Part shown: in pieces, positions 8,065-19,908 of the stretch
How the letters are laid out: every line of letters begins with the position of its first letter
How positions within the stretch are numbered: position 1 is the first letter of the stretch
NCBI GenBank assembly: GCA_030654835.1
Contig: JAURWS010000027.1
Location: forward strand, 1 to 64,000
Direction: 5' to 3'
From: Gammaproteobacteria bacterium
GTDB taxonomy: Bacteria; Pseudomonadota; Gammaproteobacteria; Pseudomonadales; Pseudohongiellaceae
DNA: 64,000 nucleotides
Translations under genes and position numbers: made by a program
Notes under the pieces: model-generated
The model's input: the letters and a program-made list of their open reading frames with translations, nothing else
What the model was told of the DNA's origin: nothing
Databases searched by the model: none

Positions 8065-9117
8065 TCAGTCGTCGGTGTCCGGCGAGATGTCGTTGGTGAA
8101 GATATTCCAGAAGGCCAGGAACACCGCTGCGATCAGCGGGCCGATCACGAAACCGTTAATCCCCATCAACGACAGCCCTCCCATGGTGGAAAACAGCACG
8201 ATGTAGTCCGGCAGTTTGGTGTCGCGCCCCACCAGAATCGGGCGCAGGATGTTGTCCGCCAACCCGATGATTACGGCGCCGTAGGCCACCAGCACCGAGG
8301 CATCCATCCAGGCGCCAGTGGCGTAAAGGTAAATGGCGACCGGCACCCAGACCAGCGCAGCACCGACCGCAGGAATCAACGACAGGAAGGCCATCACCAC
8401 TGACCACAATACCGGCGCCGGAATGTCCAGCAACCAGAAGATCAGCCCGCCCAGCGCGCCCTGCACCACCGCGACCAGCAGGTTGCCCTTGATCGTGGCG
8501 CGCGTCACTTCGACAAACTTGTTGAACAGCAGCTGCTTGCGATTCTCGCTCAGGGGCACCGCGTCCTTCATCATCCCAACAAGTTTCTCGCCGTCGCGCA
8601 GCAGGAAGAAGGTGAGATAGAGCATCAGAGCCAGCTTTACCGTGAAGCTAACGGTGTTGCGGCCGATGCTCAGTGCCTGCTGGGCAATGAATTCGCTGAT
8701 GGCCACGGCAGAACTGGAGAGGTACTCACGGATGCTGTCTGTGTCGATACCGATGCGCACCATGAGTTCGGGCAGGAAAGGGATGGCGCCGACAATCTGA
8801 TCGATGAACTGTGCCGGGTCTATCTCCCGGGATTCGACACGGGCGTAGAAACCCACCCCCTCCGCGATGAATGCCCCGAGCAGCGCCAGCACCGGGATGA
8901 TGACTATCACAAAACCGATCAGCAGTGTCAGCAGCGCAGCACCGTTGCGGCGCTTGCCCATGCGGGCCAGCACCCGAGCCTGCACGGGAGCGAACAACAC
9001 GGTGACCACAACGGCCCAGAAGATGGCACTCCAGAAGGGACGCAGGATAAAGGCAAACAGCAGCGTAATCGTCGCCAACAGGACGAGGAAGGTGCGCTTT
9101 TCGAGTACTGTCTGCAT
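8065..9117 (-). CDS. AI-2E family transporter (PerM/TqsA-type membrane protein)
   Basis: 350 residues with about eight membrane helices: a pair at the N-terminus (TFLVLLATITLLFAFILRP and the following stretch), a soluble central region (about 85-190), and clustered helices in the C-terminal half (GNLLVAVVQGALGGLIFWLL and the GLSLMGINGFVIGPLIAAVF region). This is the AI-2E/UPF0118 exporter superfamily, whose members move autoinducer-2, ions or unknown solutes. The ATG at 9117 is favoured over an upstream start because AAGGA lies nine bases before it. It is not clearly co-transcribed with its neighbours. Family firm, substrate open. Confidence 0.88.
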   Translation of the reverse strand: MQTVLEKRTFLVLLATITLLFAFILRPFWSAIFWAVVVTVLFAPVQARVLARMGKRRNGAALLTLLIGFVIVIIPVLALLGAFIAEGVGFYARVESREIDPAQFIDQIVGAIPFLPELMVRIGIDTDSIREYLSSSAVAISEFIAQQALSIGRNTVSFTVKLALMLYLTFFLLRDGEKLVGMMKDAVPLSENRKQLLFNKFVEVTRATIKGNLLVAVVQGALGGLIFWLLDIPAPVLWSVVMAFLSLIPAVGAALVWVPVAIYLYATGAWMDASVLVAYGAVIIGLADNILRPILVGRDTKLPDYIVLFSTMGGLSLMGINGFVIGPLIAAVFLAFWNIFTNDISPDTDD

Positions 9118-9213
9118 GTTCTGCAATCCTTGTTTGAGTGGCTGAGAGCATGCCACAGGCGCGGTGTTTCGCCAATGCTATTGCTTGCCGGACCGGTTCG
9201 TCTATTGTTCAGC

Positions 9214-10823
9214 TCAATGTCGCTGCCGCAGCATGCGGACAATCTCCATCAGTCGGGGTGGCTGGCCAGTCCTGAGCACGCCCTGCCGGAAAATCTTGCC
9301 CGACAACCACAGCACCAGTGCAATGCTCAGCAGCAGCATCACTGTCGTGCCGATCACATCCAGCAGCGGCGGCTCGGCAGCGGCGCGGTTCATCATCGTG
9401 AACGGCGTGAACAACGGAATCCAGGACATGATGCGCGCCACCGGGCCATTCGGGTCCTGCGCGATGTAGGTCATGGTAGCCAGTGGCAGCATCAGGATCA
9501 TGATCATCGGCATCATCAGGCTCTGCGCTTCCTTGAGCGTGTTGCACAGGCTGCCGATGGCCAGGAATATGCCCGCGTAGAGGGCATAACCGGCCAGGTA
9601 ATAGAATACGAAGTAGGGAATCAGATCGGATGAGAGCAACACGTCGAGAAACTGCCCGAGCGCCTCGGCCTGATTGCCGGGATAGAACAGGATGAAGGCC
9701 AGAAACGAAAGCAGCCAGGCGATGATTGTGGTGATGCCGCTCATGCCGATGCCCAGCAGCTTGCCCATCATCAGCTCCAATGGCGTCACGGAGGCGAGCA
9801 ACACTTCGATGATCCGGTTGGATTTTTCCTCGATGGTGTTGCTGAGCAGGTACTGCACACTCTGCATCAGCGACACAAAAATCAGATAAACAAAGCCAAC
9901 CGGCGCCCACTGCCGAAACTGATCGGCGACACTCACTGCCTCCTGTCCCTGCTCGGCGGACGGGTCCAGGCGACTGACCGGCAGGCGAGTGCGCTGCACC
10001 TCTCTGACAATATCGGCATCCACACCGCGTGCTGCGAATTCGTTGTTGCGAATGGTGCTGTTGATGCTGCGCTCGATGGCATTGGGCAGACGTACATCCG
10101 TGAGATTGCGCGCCCAGTATTGAATGCCGGCAGCACTTTGATTCATGGCCAGTGGCGTCGCCGAGGGCCGCAAAATGCTGTTGTTGACCTGAGCGGGGAT
10201 CAGAATCAGTGCGAACAGATCACTGGTCTCTTCGTAATCAGAACCATCAGAACCGTCGGAGGCATCGACGCGCAGCTGCCGCCCACCACTGAGCCACGGC
10301 CGCATCTGCTCGATAATCTCCTCTGGTGACGCGCTGGCATCGACTCCTTCTGGCAGAGGCGCCTGGATGAACTGTTCACGCGGCTCCACGAAAGGGGGCG
10401 CATCTTCCCGTAGATATGGCGTCGCCAGTGTCAACGCAAAATTCAATCCACCGCTGTCGAGCCACTGATCCAGCGCGGCGACCTCGCCGGCATCCACGTC
10501 GTCAATCAACTGGTCGATCTGTGCATCGGCATTGGCAACTGTCTGCTCCGGGTTGGCTTCCTTGCGATGTTCGATCACGTACGCAACGAACTCCTGCAGG
10601 ATGCGCCGCTGATGCTCCTGACGGATGGCGGCTTCCACGGCGGGGGCGTATTGCCCGGACTGATCGATGAGGATGTAGTGTCGCGTCGGCGCAGATTCGG
10701 CAAGTATGGTCTGGAAAAAGAACACAGCGATGAGGATTATCGGGAACAGCAGAATCCCGATCCAGAAGCCCTTGGTCTTGACGTTTTCTGTATATTCGCG
10801 CGCGGCGATGAGCCAGATCATCT

Positions 10824-10827
<4 letters not shown>
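9214..10827 (-). CDS. ABC transporter permease, NatB/ABC-2 type
   Basis: 537 residues. A first helix near the N-terminus (GFWIGILLFPIILIAVFFF) is followed by a large periplasmic domain (about 45-345) and five or six C-terminal helices, the layout of NatB-like ABC-2 exporters. The core motif NTIEEKSNRIIEVLLASVTP is characteristic of the family. The ATG overlaps the stop of the ATP-binding gene (ATGA), so the two are translationally coupled. NatAB exports Na+ in Bacillus, but this family is broad and the cargo here is unknown. An acidic run of SDGSDGSDYEE in the periplasmic domain is unusual. Confidence 0.88.
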
Positions 10828-11786
<959 letters not shown>

Positions 11787-11798
11787 TGGCAGTTCCTT

Positions 11799-11892
11799 CT
11801 GTGGGAGCGGGCCTTGCCCGCGACTGACTTGCCCGTGACTGACCCTTGGCTGGTTAAGCCCAGGCATCAATCGCGAGCAGGCTCGCTCCCAC
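11799..11892. repeat. REP pair between gltD and the ABC exporter genes
   Basis: CTGTGGGAGCGGGCCTTGCC and the facing ATCGCGAGCAGGCTCGCTCC flank a central spacer with a partial extra copy. The pair fills nearly the whole gap between gltD and the ABC gene. Confidence 0.85.
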
Positions 11893-11898
11893 TCGCCT

Positions 11899-13335
11899 TT
11901 AGCGCGCCAGGAACTTGTTGATTTCCTCTGCCACCAGACGCCCTTCATCAATCGCACGCACCACCAGCGACTGACCGCGACGGCAATCACCAGCCGCAAA
12001 CACTTTCGGGTTGCTGGTGACAAAAGACTTGTAGGCCGCCTTGTAGTTGGAACGTGGATCAAGCTCCAACCCCAGTGGCTGAGCGACATAACCCTCTGGC
12101 CCGAGGAAACCCATGGACAACAGAATCAGATCGGCCTCCCAGAATTTCACGGTGCCCGGGATCTCCTGGAACTTGCTGTCGACGTTCACGGTGTTGATGC
12201 CGAGCAGTTTTCCGTTCTGATCGCGGACGAACTCTTTACCGGAAATCGAGTAGGAGCGCGGATCAGTACCGAACCTGTGCTGCGCTTCGAGATGACCGTA
12301 ATCCTCACGGTAGATCTTTGGCCACAGCGGCCAGGGATTGTCATCGGCGCGCTCGACGGGCGGACGCGGCATGATCTCGAAATTCACCAGCGACTTGCAG
12401 CCGTGACGCAGAGACGTGGCGATACAGTCCGTACCGGTGTCGCCGCCGCCGATGACGATGACGTGTTTGTCTTTGGCGCTGATGTAGTTGCCATCAGTCA
12501 GGTTGGAATCCAGCAGACTCTGCGTGTTCGCGGTCAGGAATTTCATCGCGAAATAGATGCCGTCGCCTTCGCGATGGGGAATCTTCAGGTCGCGGGCGGC
12601 CGTGGCCCCGGTTGCCAGACACAGAGCGTCTACTTCGCTCAGCAACTTGCCCACATCGATGCCGTTTGGACCTTTGCCACCAACATCAGCATTGGCCACG
12701 AACTTCACGCCTTCCTGCTCCAGCAGTTTGACGCGACGACCCACCACGTCTTTTTCCAGTTTCATGTTGGGGATGCCGTACATGAGCAAGCCGCCGATGC
12801 GGTCCGCACGCTCGTACACAGTCACCTCATGACCCGCCTGATTCAGCTGCGCAGCGGCCGCCAGTCCAGCGGGGCCGGAGCCCACGACAGCGACCTTCTT
12901 GCCGGTACGGAACGACGGTGGATTGGCAACCACCCAGCCATTCTCGAAGCCTTTGTCGATGATGGCGTTCTCGATGTTCTTGATGGTGACCGCTGGCTCG
13001 TTGATGCCGAGCACACACGCACCTTCACACGGCGCCGGGCACACGCGACCCGTAAACTCAGGGAAATTGTTGGTCTTGTGCAGACGGTCCAGCGCCTCGC
13101 GCCAGCGGCCACGATAGACCAAGTCATTCCACTCGGGGATCAGGTTGTATACTGGACAGCCCTCGCCGGACTGACAGAATGGCACGCCGCAATCCATGCA
13201 GCGGGCACCCTGCGTCTGCAGGTGTTTGTCATCGTGCGGCGTGTAGATCTCTTTGTAATCCAGCAAGCGCTCAGCGGCAGCACGGTAAGGTTCTGCTCGG
13301 CGTGGAAATTCTTTGAAGCCAGTTGGTTTGCCCAT
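11899..13335 (-). CDS. gltD: Glutamate synthase (NADPH) small subunit
   Basis: 478 residues. GltD takes electrons from NADPH through FAD and iron-sulfur clusters and delivers them to GltB for glutamate formation from glutamine and 2-oxoglutarate. Cysteine clusters near the N-terminus ([24 protein letters not shown]) bind [4Fe-4S]. The FAD motif [12 protein letters not shown] is near residue 150 and the NADPH motif [11 protein letters not shown] near 293. I use the ATG at 13335 (MGKPTGF, the usual GltD N-terminus) rather than a TTG twelve bases upstream. It follows gltB with a 69-bp gap, in one operon. Secure. Confidence 0.97.
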   Translation of the reverse strand: MGKPTGFKEFPRRAEPYRAAAERLLDYKEIYTPHDDKHLQTQGARCMDCGVPFCQSGEGCPVYNLIPEWNDLVYRGRWREALDRLHKTNNFPEFTGRVCPAPCEGACVLGINEPAVTIKNIENAIIDKGFENGWVVANPPSFRTGKKVAVVGSGPAGLAAAAQLNQAGHEVTVYERADRIGGLLMYGIPNMKLEKDVVGRRVKLLEQEGVKFVANADVGGKGPNGIDVGKLLSEVDALCLATGATAARDLKIPHREGDGIYFAMKFLTANTQSLLDSNLTDGNYISAKDKHVIVIGGGDTGTDCIATSLRHGCKSLVNFEIMPRPPVERADDNPWPLWPKIYREDYGHLEAQHRFGTDPRSYSISGKEFVRDQNGKLLGINTVNVDSKFQEIPGTVKFWEADLILLSMGFLGPEGYVAQPLGLELDPRSNYKAAYKSFVTSNPKVFAAGDCRRGQSLVVRAIDEGRLVAEEINKFLAR

Positions 13336-13404
13336 CTCTAAATCCAATTAATCAAATTTTGTCTGGTATCCCGCAAGATCAGCATCTCGCGAACGGAACG
13401 GCTC

Positions 13405-16400
13405 TCAAACAGCGAGAGCCTGCTTTTCCTTTTTCAGCGCGCGCTCGGCGAGGACACGCTTGTAGTCAGTCGGCATCACCTTCACAAACTGCTGCAGCGA
13501 CACTTCCCAGTTGTCCAGAATAGCCTTGGCCACTGTCGAGCCAGTGTATTCCAGATGACGACTGATGAGAGTCTTCAGCTCACCAATGTCTGTCGCGTCG
13601 CTCACCGCTTCCAGTTCGTAAGTCTCGGCATTGCACTGCTTGAGCAGATCGCGGTCGCGGTCCCAGACATAAGCGACACCGCCGCTCATACCTGCACCGA
13701 AGTTGCGGCCGGTTTTGCCGAGGATGACCACGCGGCCACCGGTCATGTACTCGCAACCGTGATCGCCAATGCCTTCGACGACAGCCGTCGCGCCGCTGTT
13801 GCGCACCGCGAAACGCTCTGCCGCGATGCCACGGATATAGGCTTCTCCAGCGGTAGCGCCATACAGGTTGACGTTACCGGCAATGATGTTCTCTTCGGCC
13901 TTGAAGGTGCTGTTCTTCGGCGGATACAGCACGATCTTGCCACCGGACAGGCCCTTGCCGACGTAGTCGTTGGCGTCGCCTTCCACGGTGATCGTAATGC
14001 CCTTGGCCAGCCACGCACCCAGACTCTGACCAGCAGACCCCTTGAGTTTGATGTTGATGGTGTCTTCGGGAAGCATCTCTTCCTTGAAGCGCTTGGCCAC
14101 CTCGTTGGAGAGCATGGTGCCGACCACCCGATTCGTGTTGATCACAGGCAGCTCGATGTTGACCTTTTCACCAGTCTCCAGCGCATTGCGGGCCATCTTG
14201 ATGATCTGGTTGTCCAGCGCCTTGTCGAGACCGTGGTCCTGCTCGATGGTCTGGTAGACCTGCGTGCCTTCGTAGATGATCCGTGCTGGCGCGAGCATGG
14301 CGCTCAGGTCGAGCCCTTTCGCCTTCCAGTGCGTAATCGCCGCATCGGTTTCCAGCATGTCGACGCGACCAATCATGTCGGTTACCTTACGCACGCCCAG
14401 CGCGGCCATGATCTGACGCATTTCTTCGGCGACCATGAACAGATAGTTCACGACGTGCTCGGGTTTGCCCTTGAATTTCTTGCGCAGCTCCGGGTCCTGG
14501 GTCGCGATGCCGACAGGGCAGGTGTTCAGGTGGCACTTGCGCATCATGATGCAGCCCAGCGTCACCAGCGGTGCCGTCGCAAAGCCGAATTCCTCGGCGC
14601 CCAGCAGTGCGGCAATCGCTACGTCGCGGCCGGTCTTGAGCTGTCCGTCAGTCTGCAGCACGACGCGGGACCGCAGATTGTTCATCACCAGCGTCTGATG
14701 GGTTTCGGCGAGACCGAGCTCCCATGGCAGACCGGCGTGCTTGATGGAGGTCAGCGGTGAGGCACCGGTGCCGCCGTCGTGGCCCGCGATCACGAGGTGA
14801 TCGGTCTTTGCCTTGGTCACACCGGCAGCGATAGTGCCGACGCCGATTTCAGACACGAGCTTCACGCTGATGCGCGCCTTGCGGTTGGCATTCTTGAGGT
14901 CGTGAATCAGCTGCGCGATGTCCTCGATCGAGTAGATATCGTGGTGCGGCGGTGGGCTGATCAGACCCACGCCAGGCGTGGAATGACGGATCTTCGCAAT
15001 GTATTCGTCGACCTTGCCGCCGGGCAACTCGCCGCCCTCGCCAGGCTTGGCGCCCTGAGCAATCTTGATTTGCAGTTCGTCGGCATTGGTCAGATACCAG
15101 ATGGTCACGCCGAAACGGCCTGACGCCACCTGCTTGATCGCGGAGCGCTTGGAATCACCATTCGCCATCGGGATAAAGCGGATCGGATCTTCACCGCCTT
15201 CACCGGTGTTGGACTTGCCGCCCATGCGGTTCATGGCGATTGCCAGCGTCTCATGGGTCTCCGTAGAGATTGAACCAAGACTCATCGCCCCGGTGGCGAA
15301 ACGTTTGACGATTGCGCTGGCCGGTTCGACTTCGTCGATGGACACTGGCGCATTGATCCCCATTTTGAATTTCAACAGTCCACGCAACGTGCAGGCACGC
15401 GTGGTCTGCTCGTTGGTGTGCTTCGCGAAGGCCGCATAGGCCTCGGTGCTGTTATTGCGCGCGGCAACCTGCAGATTCGCGATACTGGTCGGGTCCCACA
15501 TGTGGCCGTCGCCACCGTTACGCCAATGAAAATCACCGGGGTTGGTCAGCACCGGTAGACGATTGATATCCAGCTCGGGGTAGCCCACGCGATGACGACG
15601 CTCGGTCTCTTCGATCAGCGTGGCGAAATTGACGCCTTGGACGCGGCTCGCGGTGCCAACGAAACAACGATTGATAATCTCGCTGGCAAGACCAACGGCC
15701 TCGAATATCTGCGCGCCCTTGTAGGACTGCAGTGTCGAGATGCCCATCTTGGCCATGACCTTCAGCATGCCCTTGGAAACGGCCTTGTTGTAGGCGTAAA
15801 CCAGACTTTCTTCCGTGTCGAATGCGGTGCCGAGCAGGCCATCGTTGCGTGCCTGCCAGAGCGCTTCGAACGCCAGGTAGGGGTTGATCGCATCCGCACC
15901 GTAACCGGTGAGCAGGCAGTGGTGGTGAACCTCACGGGCCTCGCCTGTCTCGACGATCAGACCGATCAGGCTGCGCTGGTGCTTGCCCACCAGATGGTGA
16001 TGCACGGCGCCGCAGGCAACCAGTGCGCTCAGCGGAATACGCTGGGCGCTGATTTTGCGGTCAGAAAGAATGATGAACGCGTAGCCTTCAGCAATGGCCG
16101 ACTCCGCCTCCGCACAGATGCGGTCGAGTGCCTTCAGGAAGCCATTGCCCTCACTCTTGCCATAGGTGATGTCGATGACCCTGGAGCGCATGCCACGGAA
16201 GTTCATGTCACGCAGGTTGCTCAGATCCTTGTTGGAAAGAATCGGCATCTCCAGGCTCAGCCTGTGCGCTTGCGCTTCGGTGGTCTCCAGCAGATTGCCC
16301 TCTGGTCCGATGAAGCACTGCAGTGACATCACCACTTCCTCGCGGATCGAGTCGATCGGGGGGTTGGTGATCTGCGCAAACAATTGCTTGAAGTAGTCAT

Positions 16401-17982
16401 AGATCATGCGTGATTTGTCGGACAGGCAGGCCAGCGCGGAATCGTTGCCCATGGAGCCGAGCGGATCACGTCCCTCGGATACCATCGGCAGCAGCATGAA
16501 CTGCATGGTCTCAGTGGTGTAACCAAACGCCTGCATGCGCTGCAGGACATCCTCTGCATCGAGAGAGTGTTCAGCGGTCTCGCTGGAGATGTCTGACAGT
16601 GTCACTTTTTGATTCGCGAGCCACTGACCATAGGGGCGACGGCTGGCGATATCCAGCTTCAACTCTTCGTCAGGAATCAGGCGACCTTGCTCGAAATCAA
16701 GCAGGAACATGCGGCCCGGCTGCAGACGACCTTTGAGTTTGACGTTCTCTGGATCAACGTGCAGTACGCCCACTTCCGACGCCATGATCACTTTGTCATC
16801 ATGGGTGACGTAGTAGCGGCTGGGACGCAGGCCATTACGGTCCAGCACCGCGCCGATGTAATGACCGTCGGAGAACACGATGGAAGCGGGACCATCCCAC
16901 GGCTCCATCAGCGCTGAGTGATATTCATAAAAATCTTTCTTGCTGTTCGGCATGTTGACGTCAGATTGCCAGGCTTCTGGAATCATCATCATGACCGCTT
17001 CCTGCAGCGAACGGCCGGACAGCAGCATGAACTCAAGCACCGAGTCGAAGGAACCGGAATCCGAGCAGTCTGCGTCAATCACAGGGAACAGCTCGTGCAT
17101 GTTTTTGCCGAACAATTCGCTCTTCACCGTGCCTTCACGGGCTACCATCTGGTTGACGTTGCCGCGCAGTGTATTGATCTCGCCGTTGTGGCTCATGAAA
17201 CGATTCGGCTGTGCACGATCCCACGAAGGGAAAGTGTTAGTACTGAAGCGTGAATGCACCATTGCCATGTGGGTGGCGCAGTCGGTGTTGGTCAGGTCCT
17301 TGTAAAAGGGGAACAACTGGCCCGGTGTGAGCATGCCCTTGTAGACGATGACCTTGGTAGACAGGCTGCACGCGTACAGCATCTTGGCTTCAGTCAGGCT
17401 CGAATCACCGCGCAATTTGTGCGTGAAACGCTTGCGAATGACATACAGTCGACGCTCGAAATCTTCCTGGCTGACACCCTCGGCGGCGCCCACGAACAAC
17501 TGTGCAATATGCGGCTGCGCGGTGCGGGCAGCGGGGCCAACGTCGGCACCCACCGGGTCAACCGGCACGTCTCTCCAGCCCAGCGACACCTGACCTTCTT
17601 CGGCAATATAAGCGTTGATGGTGCTCACGCATTTGGCGCGTTCGACAGCGATCTGCGGCAGAAAAATATTGCCCACTGCAAATTTGCCCGCTGCGGGCAA
17701 AGTGATGCCGAGATCCTGCTTCGCAATCTGTGCAAAGAATGTGTGTGGCAGTGCCATCAGGATACCGGCACCGTCGCCGGTATTGGCTTCGAAACCACAA
17801 CCACCACGGTGATCCATGCGCGAATTCAGATGATAGGCATCCAGCATGATCTGATGGCTGGGGCGTCCCTTGATGTCGGCCACGAAGCCCACGCCACAGG
17901 AGTCCTTCTCATTACCCGGGTCATACAGACCACTTTTCTCTGGGTAGCCGAATTTCAGGGGGAGGTGGGCTTTGCTGTTCAT
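13405..17982 (-). CDS. gltB: Glutamate synthase (NADPH) large subunit
   Basis: 1525 residues, full length. The catalytic cysteine C29 ([13 protein letters not shown]) becomes N-terminal after removal of a 28-residue propeptide and hydrolyses glutamine. Ammonia then passes to the FMN domain (about 830-1200), which makes glutamate from 2-oxoglutarate. The 3Fe-4S cysteines are seen in CHLNTCPVG and the cysteine just before it. The C-terminal beta-helix GXGXG domain covers about 1260-1480. With gltD and glutamine synthetase (not in the window) it assimilates ammonia. It is the first gene of gltB-gltD; its promoter must lie in the long region upstream. Secure. Confidence 0.98.
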   Translation of the reverse strand: MNSKAHLPLKFGYPEKSGLYDPGNEKDSCGVGFVADIKGRPSHQIMLDAYHLNSRMDHRGGCGFEANTGDGAGILMALPHTFFAQIAKQDLGITLPAAGKFAVGNIFLPQIAVERAKCVSTINAYIAEEGQVSLGWRDVPVDPVGADVGPAARTAQPHIAQLFVGAAEGVSQEDFERRLYVIRKRFTHKLRGDSSLTEAKMLYACSLSTKVIVYKGMLTPGQLFPFYKDLTNTDCATHMAMVHSRFSTNTFPSWDRAQPNRFMSHNGEINTLRGNVNQMVAREGTVKSELFGKNMHELFPVIDADCSDSGSFDSVLEFMLLSGRSLQEAVMMMIPEAWQSDVNMPNSKKDFYEYHSALMEPWDGPASIVFSDGHYIGAVLDRNGLRPSRYYVTHDDKVIMASEVGVLHVDPENVKLKGRLQPGRMFLLDFEQGRLIPDEELKLDIASRRPYGQWLANQKVTLSDISSETAEHSLDAEDVLQRMQAFGYTTETMQFMLLPMVSEGRDPLGSMGNDSALACLSDKSRMIYDYFKQLFAQITNPPIDSIREEVVMSLQCFIGPEGNLLETTEAQAHRLSLEMPILSNKDLSNLRDMNFRGMRSRVIDITYGKSEGNGFLKALDRICAEAESAIAEGYAFIILSDRKISAQRIPLSALVACGAVHHHLVGKHQRSLIGLIVETGEAREVHHHCLLTGYGADAINPYLAFEALWQARNDGLLGTAFDTEESLVYAYNKAVSKGMLKVMAKMGISTLQSYKGAQIFEAVGLASEIINRCFVGTASRVQGVNFATLIEETERRHRVGYPELDINRLPVLTNPGDFHWRNGGDGHMWDPTSIANLQVAARNNSTEAYAAFAKHTNEQTTRACTLRGLLKFKMGINAPVSIDEVEPASAIVKRFATGAMSLGSISTETHETLAIAMNRMGGKSNTGEGGEDPIRFIPMANGDSKRSAIKQVASGRFGVTIWYLTNADELQIKIAQGAKPGEGGELPGGKVDEYIAKIRHSTPGVGLISPPPHHDIYSIEDIAQLIHDLKNANRKARISVKLVSEIGVGTIAAGVTKAKTDHLVIAGHDGGTGASPLTSIKHAGLPWELGLAETHQTLVMNNLRSRVVLQTDGQLKTGRDVAIAALLGAEEFGFATAPLVTLGCIMMRKCHLNTCPVGIATQDPELRKKFKGKPEHVVNYLFMVAEEMRQIMAALGVRKVTDMIGRVDMLETDAAITHWKAKGLDLSAMLAPARIIYEGTQVYQTIEQDHGLDKALDNQIIKMARNALETGEKVNIELPVINTNRVVGTMLSNEVAKRFKEEMLPEDTINIKLKGSAGQSLGAWLAKGITITVEGDANDYVGKGLSGGKIVLYPPKNSTFKAEENIIAGNVNLYGATAGEAYIRGIAAERFAVRNSGATAVVEGIGDHGCEYMTGGRVVILGKTGRNFGAGMSGGVAYVWDRDRDLLKQCNAETYELEAVSDATDIGELKTLISRHLEYTGSTVAKAILDNWEVSLQQFVKVMPTDYKRVLAERALKKEKQALAV

Positions 17983-18672
17983 AAAATGTCAGGTCTCATC
18001 TGTTCGAGTTTCGTGTACTTGCCGCCTCGATCACGCTTCCATCACAGTCAGCAATGCCGTCACGAGTTGCCGTAAGCTTCGTGGGCGACTGTTGCTGATA
18101 AGTTAAATGTGATCTGACGCGGCTAATGGCGAACTATCCAGCCCGCTACCCCAGTCCTCTGAAACAGCGCGACGGCATGCTTGTCGCGCTGCAATTAATG
18201 CTCACCATAAATGTTGTGGGCAAGCGAAAGCCGGGACTGTAATCCAACGGGAGGCGGACACGATACCACCGCGATTTGAGAAGTCAAGCCCGCAAACTAG
18301 AGTTGCCGGGGGGTATTTCGAGCCCCTTTCCGGCACGTTCTGGAAAGCCTCAAAAGCCACCAAATGCCGGAATTACAAGGCAATCCGTGGCCGGTTTTTA
18401 ACTTGATAAAACACCCTATGTGGATTAACCTTGCTCGCCTGTACAGGGCGATTCTGCAGGCCGGATGAGCTGCAGCCCGGGAAACAGCACCAACGAATTA
18501 CAATAAACTCAAGATTTCCTCGTGGAAAATCTTGTAAACACGCCATTCGCAGGCAGGCACAACAAACAGAGGCCTGTTGCCCATTCGACCGCACCGCTCA
18601 ACGTGCAGATCGAGCTGAGCAGCAGGCTTCAGTTTGTAAAATAACAATAGATAAACACAGAGGATTAGGATT
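17983..18672. other. 690-bp divergent intergenic region between gltB and the cytochrome b gene
   Basis: I see no convincing gene here. Short frames across it have no start signals or recognisable products. It should carry the gltB promoter (minus) and the cytochrome promoter (plus). One clear structure is a nine-base-pair stem (CAGCGCGAC at 18165 with its complement at 18183-18191) in what would be the gltB leader; it lacks a T-run, so it is not a simple terminator. The gltB leader could be several hundred bases long. Confidence 0.4.
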
Positions 18673-19425
18673 GTGGAAATTATTCGACACCGATATGACG
18701 TATGGGGCGAGGAAGTTATTCTGGGCGTGTCCTGGGATCTCCTGTGGGTAGTGGCCGTAGTGTCACTGATTCTGCTGGCCGCACATGCGATCTTCATGGC
18801 AGCTCTTGCCAAGAAGAAGGCGCTGCCGTCTGCCGAAGGCAAGCGCATCAAGCGTCACGACACCATCGACAGAGCTTTCCACTGGATCATGGCCGGCAGC
18901 GTGCTGGTACTGATCGCCACCGGCATAGCCCCGATCGTCGGCATTCGTCTCTCCTGGCTGAACATCCACTGGATTGCTGGTCTCGTCCTGACCTTCGTTT
19001 GTGTTTTCCACATCATCCGCGCCATGTTCTGGCAGGATTTCAAGTCCATGATCCTCGGGCCAAGCGATTTCAAAGAGCCCTTCGATGAAAATATCAAGCC
19101 TGGCAAATACTCCTTCGAGCAGAAGGGCATGCACTGGGCCATGACCTTCCTGGTTCTGGCTGTTATCGCCACCGGCGTCATCCTGTTCCTGCACATCAAC
19201 ACCCCATGGTGGGATCGCCCAAGCGTTCCGGATGAAAGCACGCTGGGTATTTTCTTCCTGTTGCACGGCACAGCAACCCTGGGCCTGATCGCCTTCACCG
19301 CTATCCACATCTACTTCGCAGTGCGTCCCGAGAAGCGTTTCTATACCCGCTCCATGGTGACTGGCTGGATCTCCGAAGCAGAAATGAAAGCAAACCACGA
19401 CAGCAACAAGTGGAAGCCGGAGTAA
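18673..19425 (+). CDS. Cytochrome b/b6 domain protein (formate dehydrogenase gamma-like)
   Basis: 250 residues with about five membrane helices. An N-terminal helix near 17-43 precedes a four-helix di-haem cytochrome b region. Likely haem histidines are in RAFHWIMAG, LNIHWIAG, VFHIIRA, GMHWAM and FTAIHIYFA. This is the membrane b-type cytochrome fold of formate dehydrogenase gamma subunits and Ni/Fe-hydrogenase cytochromes, which passes electrons between quinone and a periplasmic partner. Translation starts at GTG, with AGGATTAGGA just upstream. No dehydrogenase gene is adjacent; only a small soluble protein follows nine bases later, so its electron partner is unclear. Confidence 0.85.
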   Translation: MEIIRHRYDVWGEEVILGVSWDLLWVVAVVSLILLAAHAIFMAALAKKKALPSAEGKRIKRHDTIDRAFHWIMAGSVLVLIATGIAPIVGIRLSWLNIHWIAGLVLTFVCVFHIIRAMFWQDFKSMILGPSDFKEPFDENIKPGKYSFEQKGMHWAMTFLVLAVIATGVILFLHINTPWWDRPSVPDESTLGIFFLLHGTATLGLIAFTAIHIYFAVRPEKRFYTRSMVTGWISEAEMKANHDSNKWKPE

Positions 19426-19434
19426 GACATTACC

Positions 19435-19836
19435 GTGAACAATCTGGAAGCTGAAATTGAAGTAGTAGAGTCCGGTTACGAGTTCCTGCTCGCCTATGCT
19501 GCGCAGGGTCGTCCTCCTCAGGATGAGTCAGGCATGGGTCCGCATCCACGCCCCACGCTCGAAAAAATGTTGCAGGCCATGAAGAATGTCTGCCAGACCC
19601 TGGCGAACACGCAGAACGATTTCGAACAGGTCATCCTGGATGATCTCAAGAAAGCGAGCGCCGCAGTCGGGTTCGTGCTGGCACAGAAGAAGATTGGTTC
19701 GGAAGTGATTGATAACCTCAACGCTTCCATCCACCTGCGCGCGGTGCTGACAGACTTCTTCCTCTATAGCGAAGCATTCCGTCCGCTGACGGCTACGCCG
19801 GAGCCTGCTCCGCAATGGGATAAAGTCGGCAACTGA
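19435..19836 (+). CDS. Conserved hypothetical protein paired with cytochrome b
   Basis: 133 residues, starting at GTG nine bases after the cytochrome gene and ending at a strong terminator, so the two form an operon. There is no signal peptide or membrane helix. The sequence looks mostly helical (EKMLQAMKNVCQTLANTQND, then LDDLKKASAAVGFVLAQKKI), with one cysteine and no metal-binding motif. I do not recognise the family. The tight coupling suggests a cytoplasmic partner or assembly factor for the cytochrome, but nothing in the sequence proves it. Confidence 0.65.
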   Translation: MNNLEAEIEVVESGYEFLLAYAAQGRPPQDESGMGPHPRPTLEKMLQAMKNVCQTLANTQNDFEQVILDDLKKASAAVGFVLAQKKIGSEVIDNLNASIHLRAVLTDFFLYSEAFRPLTATPEPAPQWDKVGN

Positions 19837-19861
19837 CGCTGGCTGATTGTATGCTCGACCG

Positions 19862-19895
19862 AAAAGGCCGAAGTGGAAACGCTTCGGCCTTTTTG
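19862..19895 (+). terminator. Rho-independent terminator after the cytochrome operon
   Basis: AAAAGGCCGAAG pairs with CTTCGGCCTTTT around an eight-base loop, followed by more T residues. It lies 25 bp after the stop of the 133-residue gene and just before the transposase element. Confidence 0.9.
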
Positions 19896-19908
19896 TTTGC
19901 TGGAAAAA

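Noticed and set aside
18431-18751. A possible small gene in the gltB-cytochrome gap
   Set aside because: It overlaps the cytochrome start, has no ribosome site and has no recognisable product.
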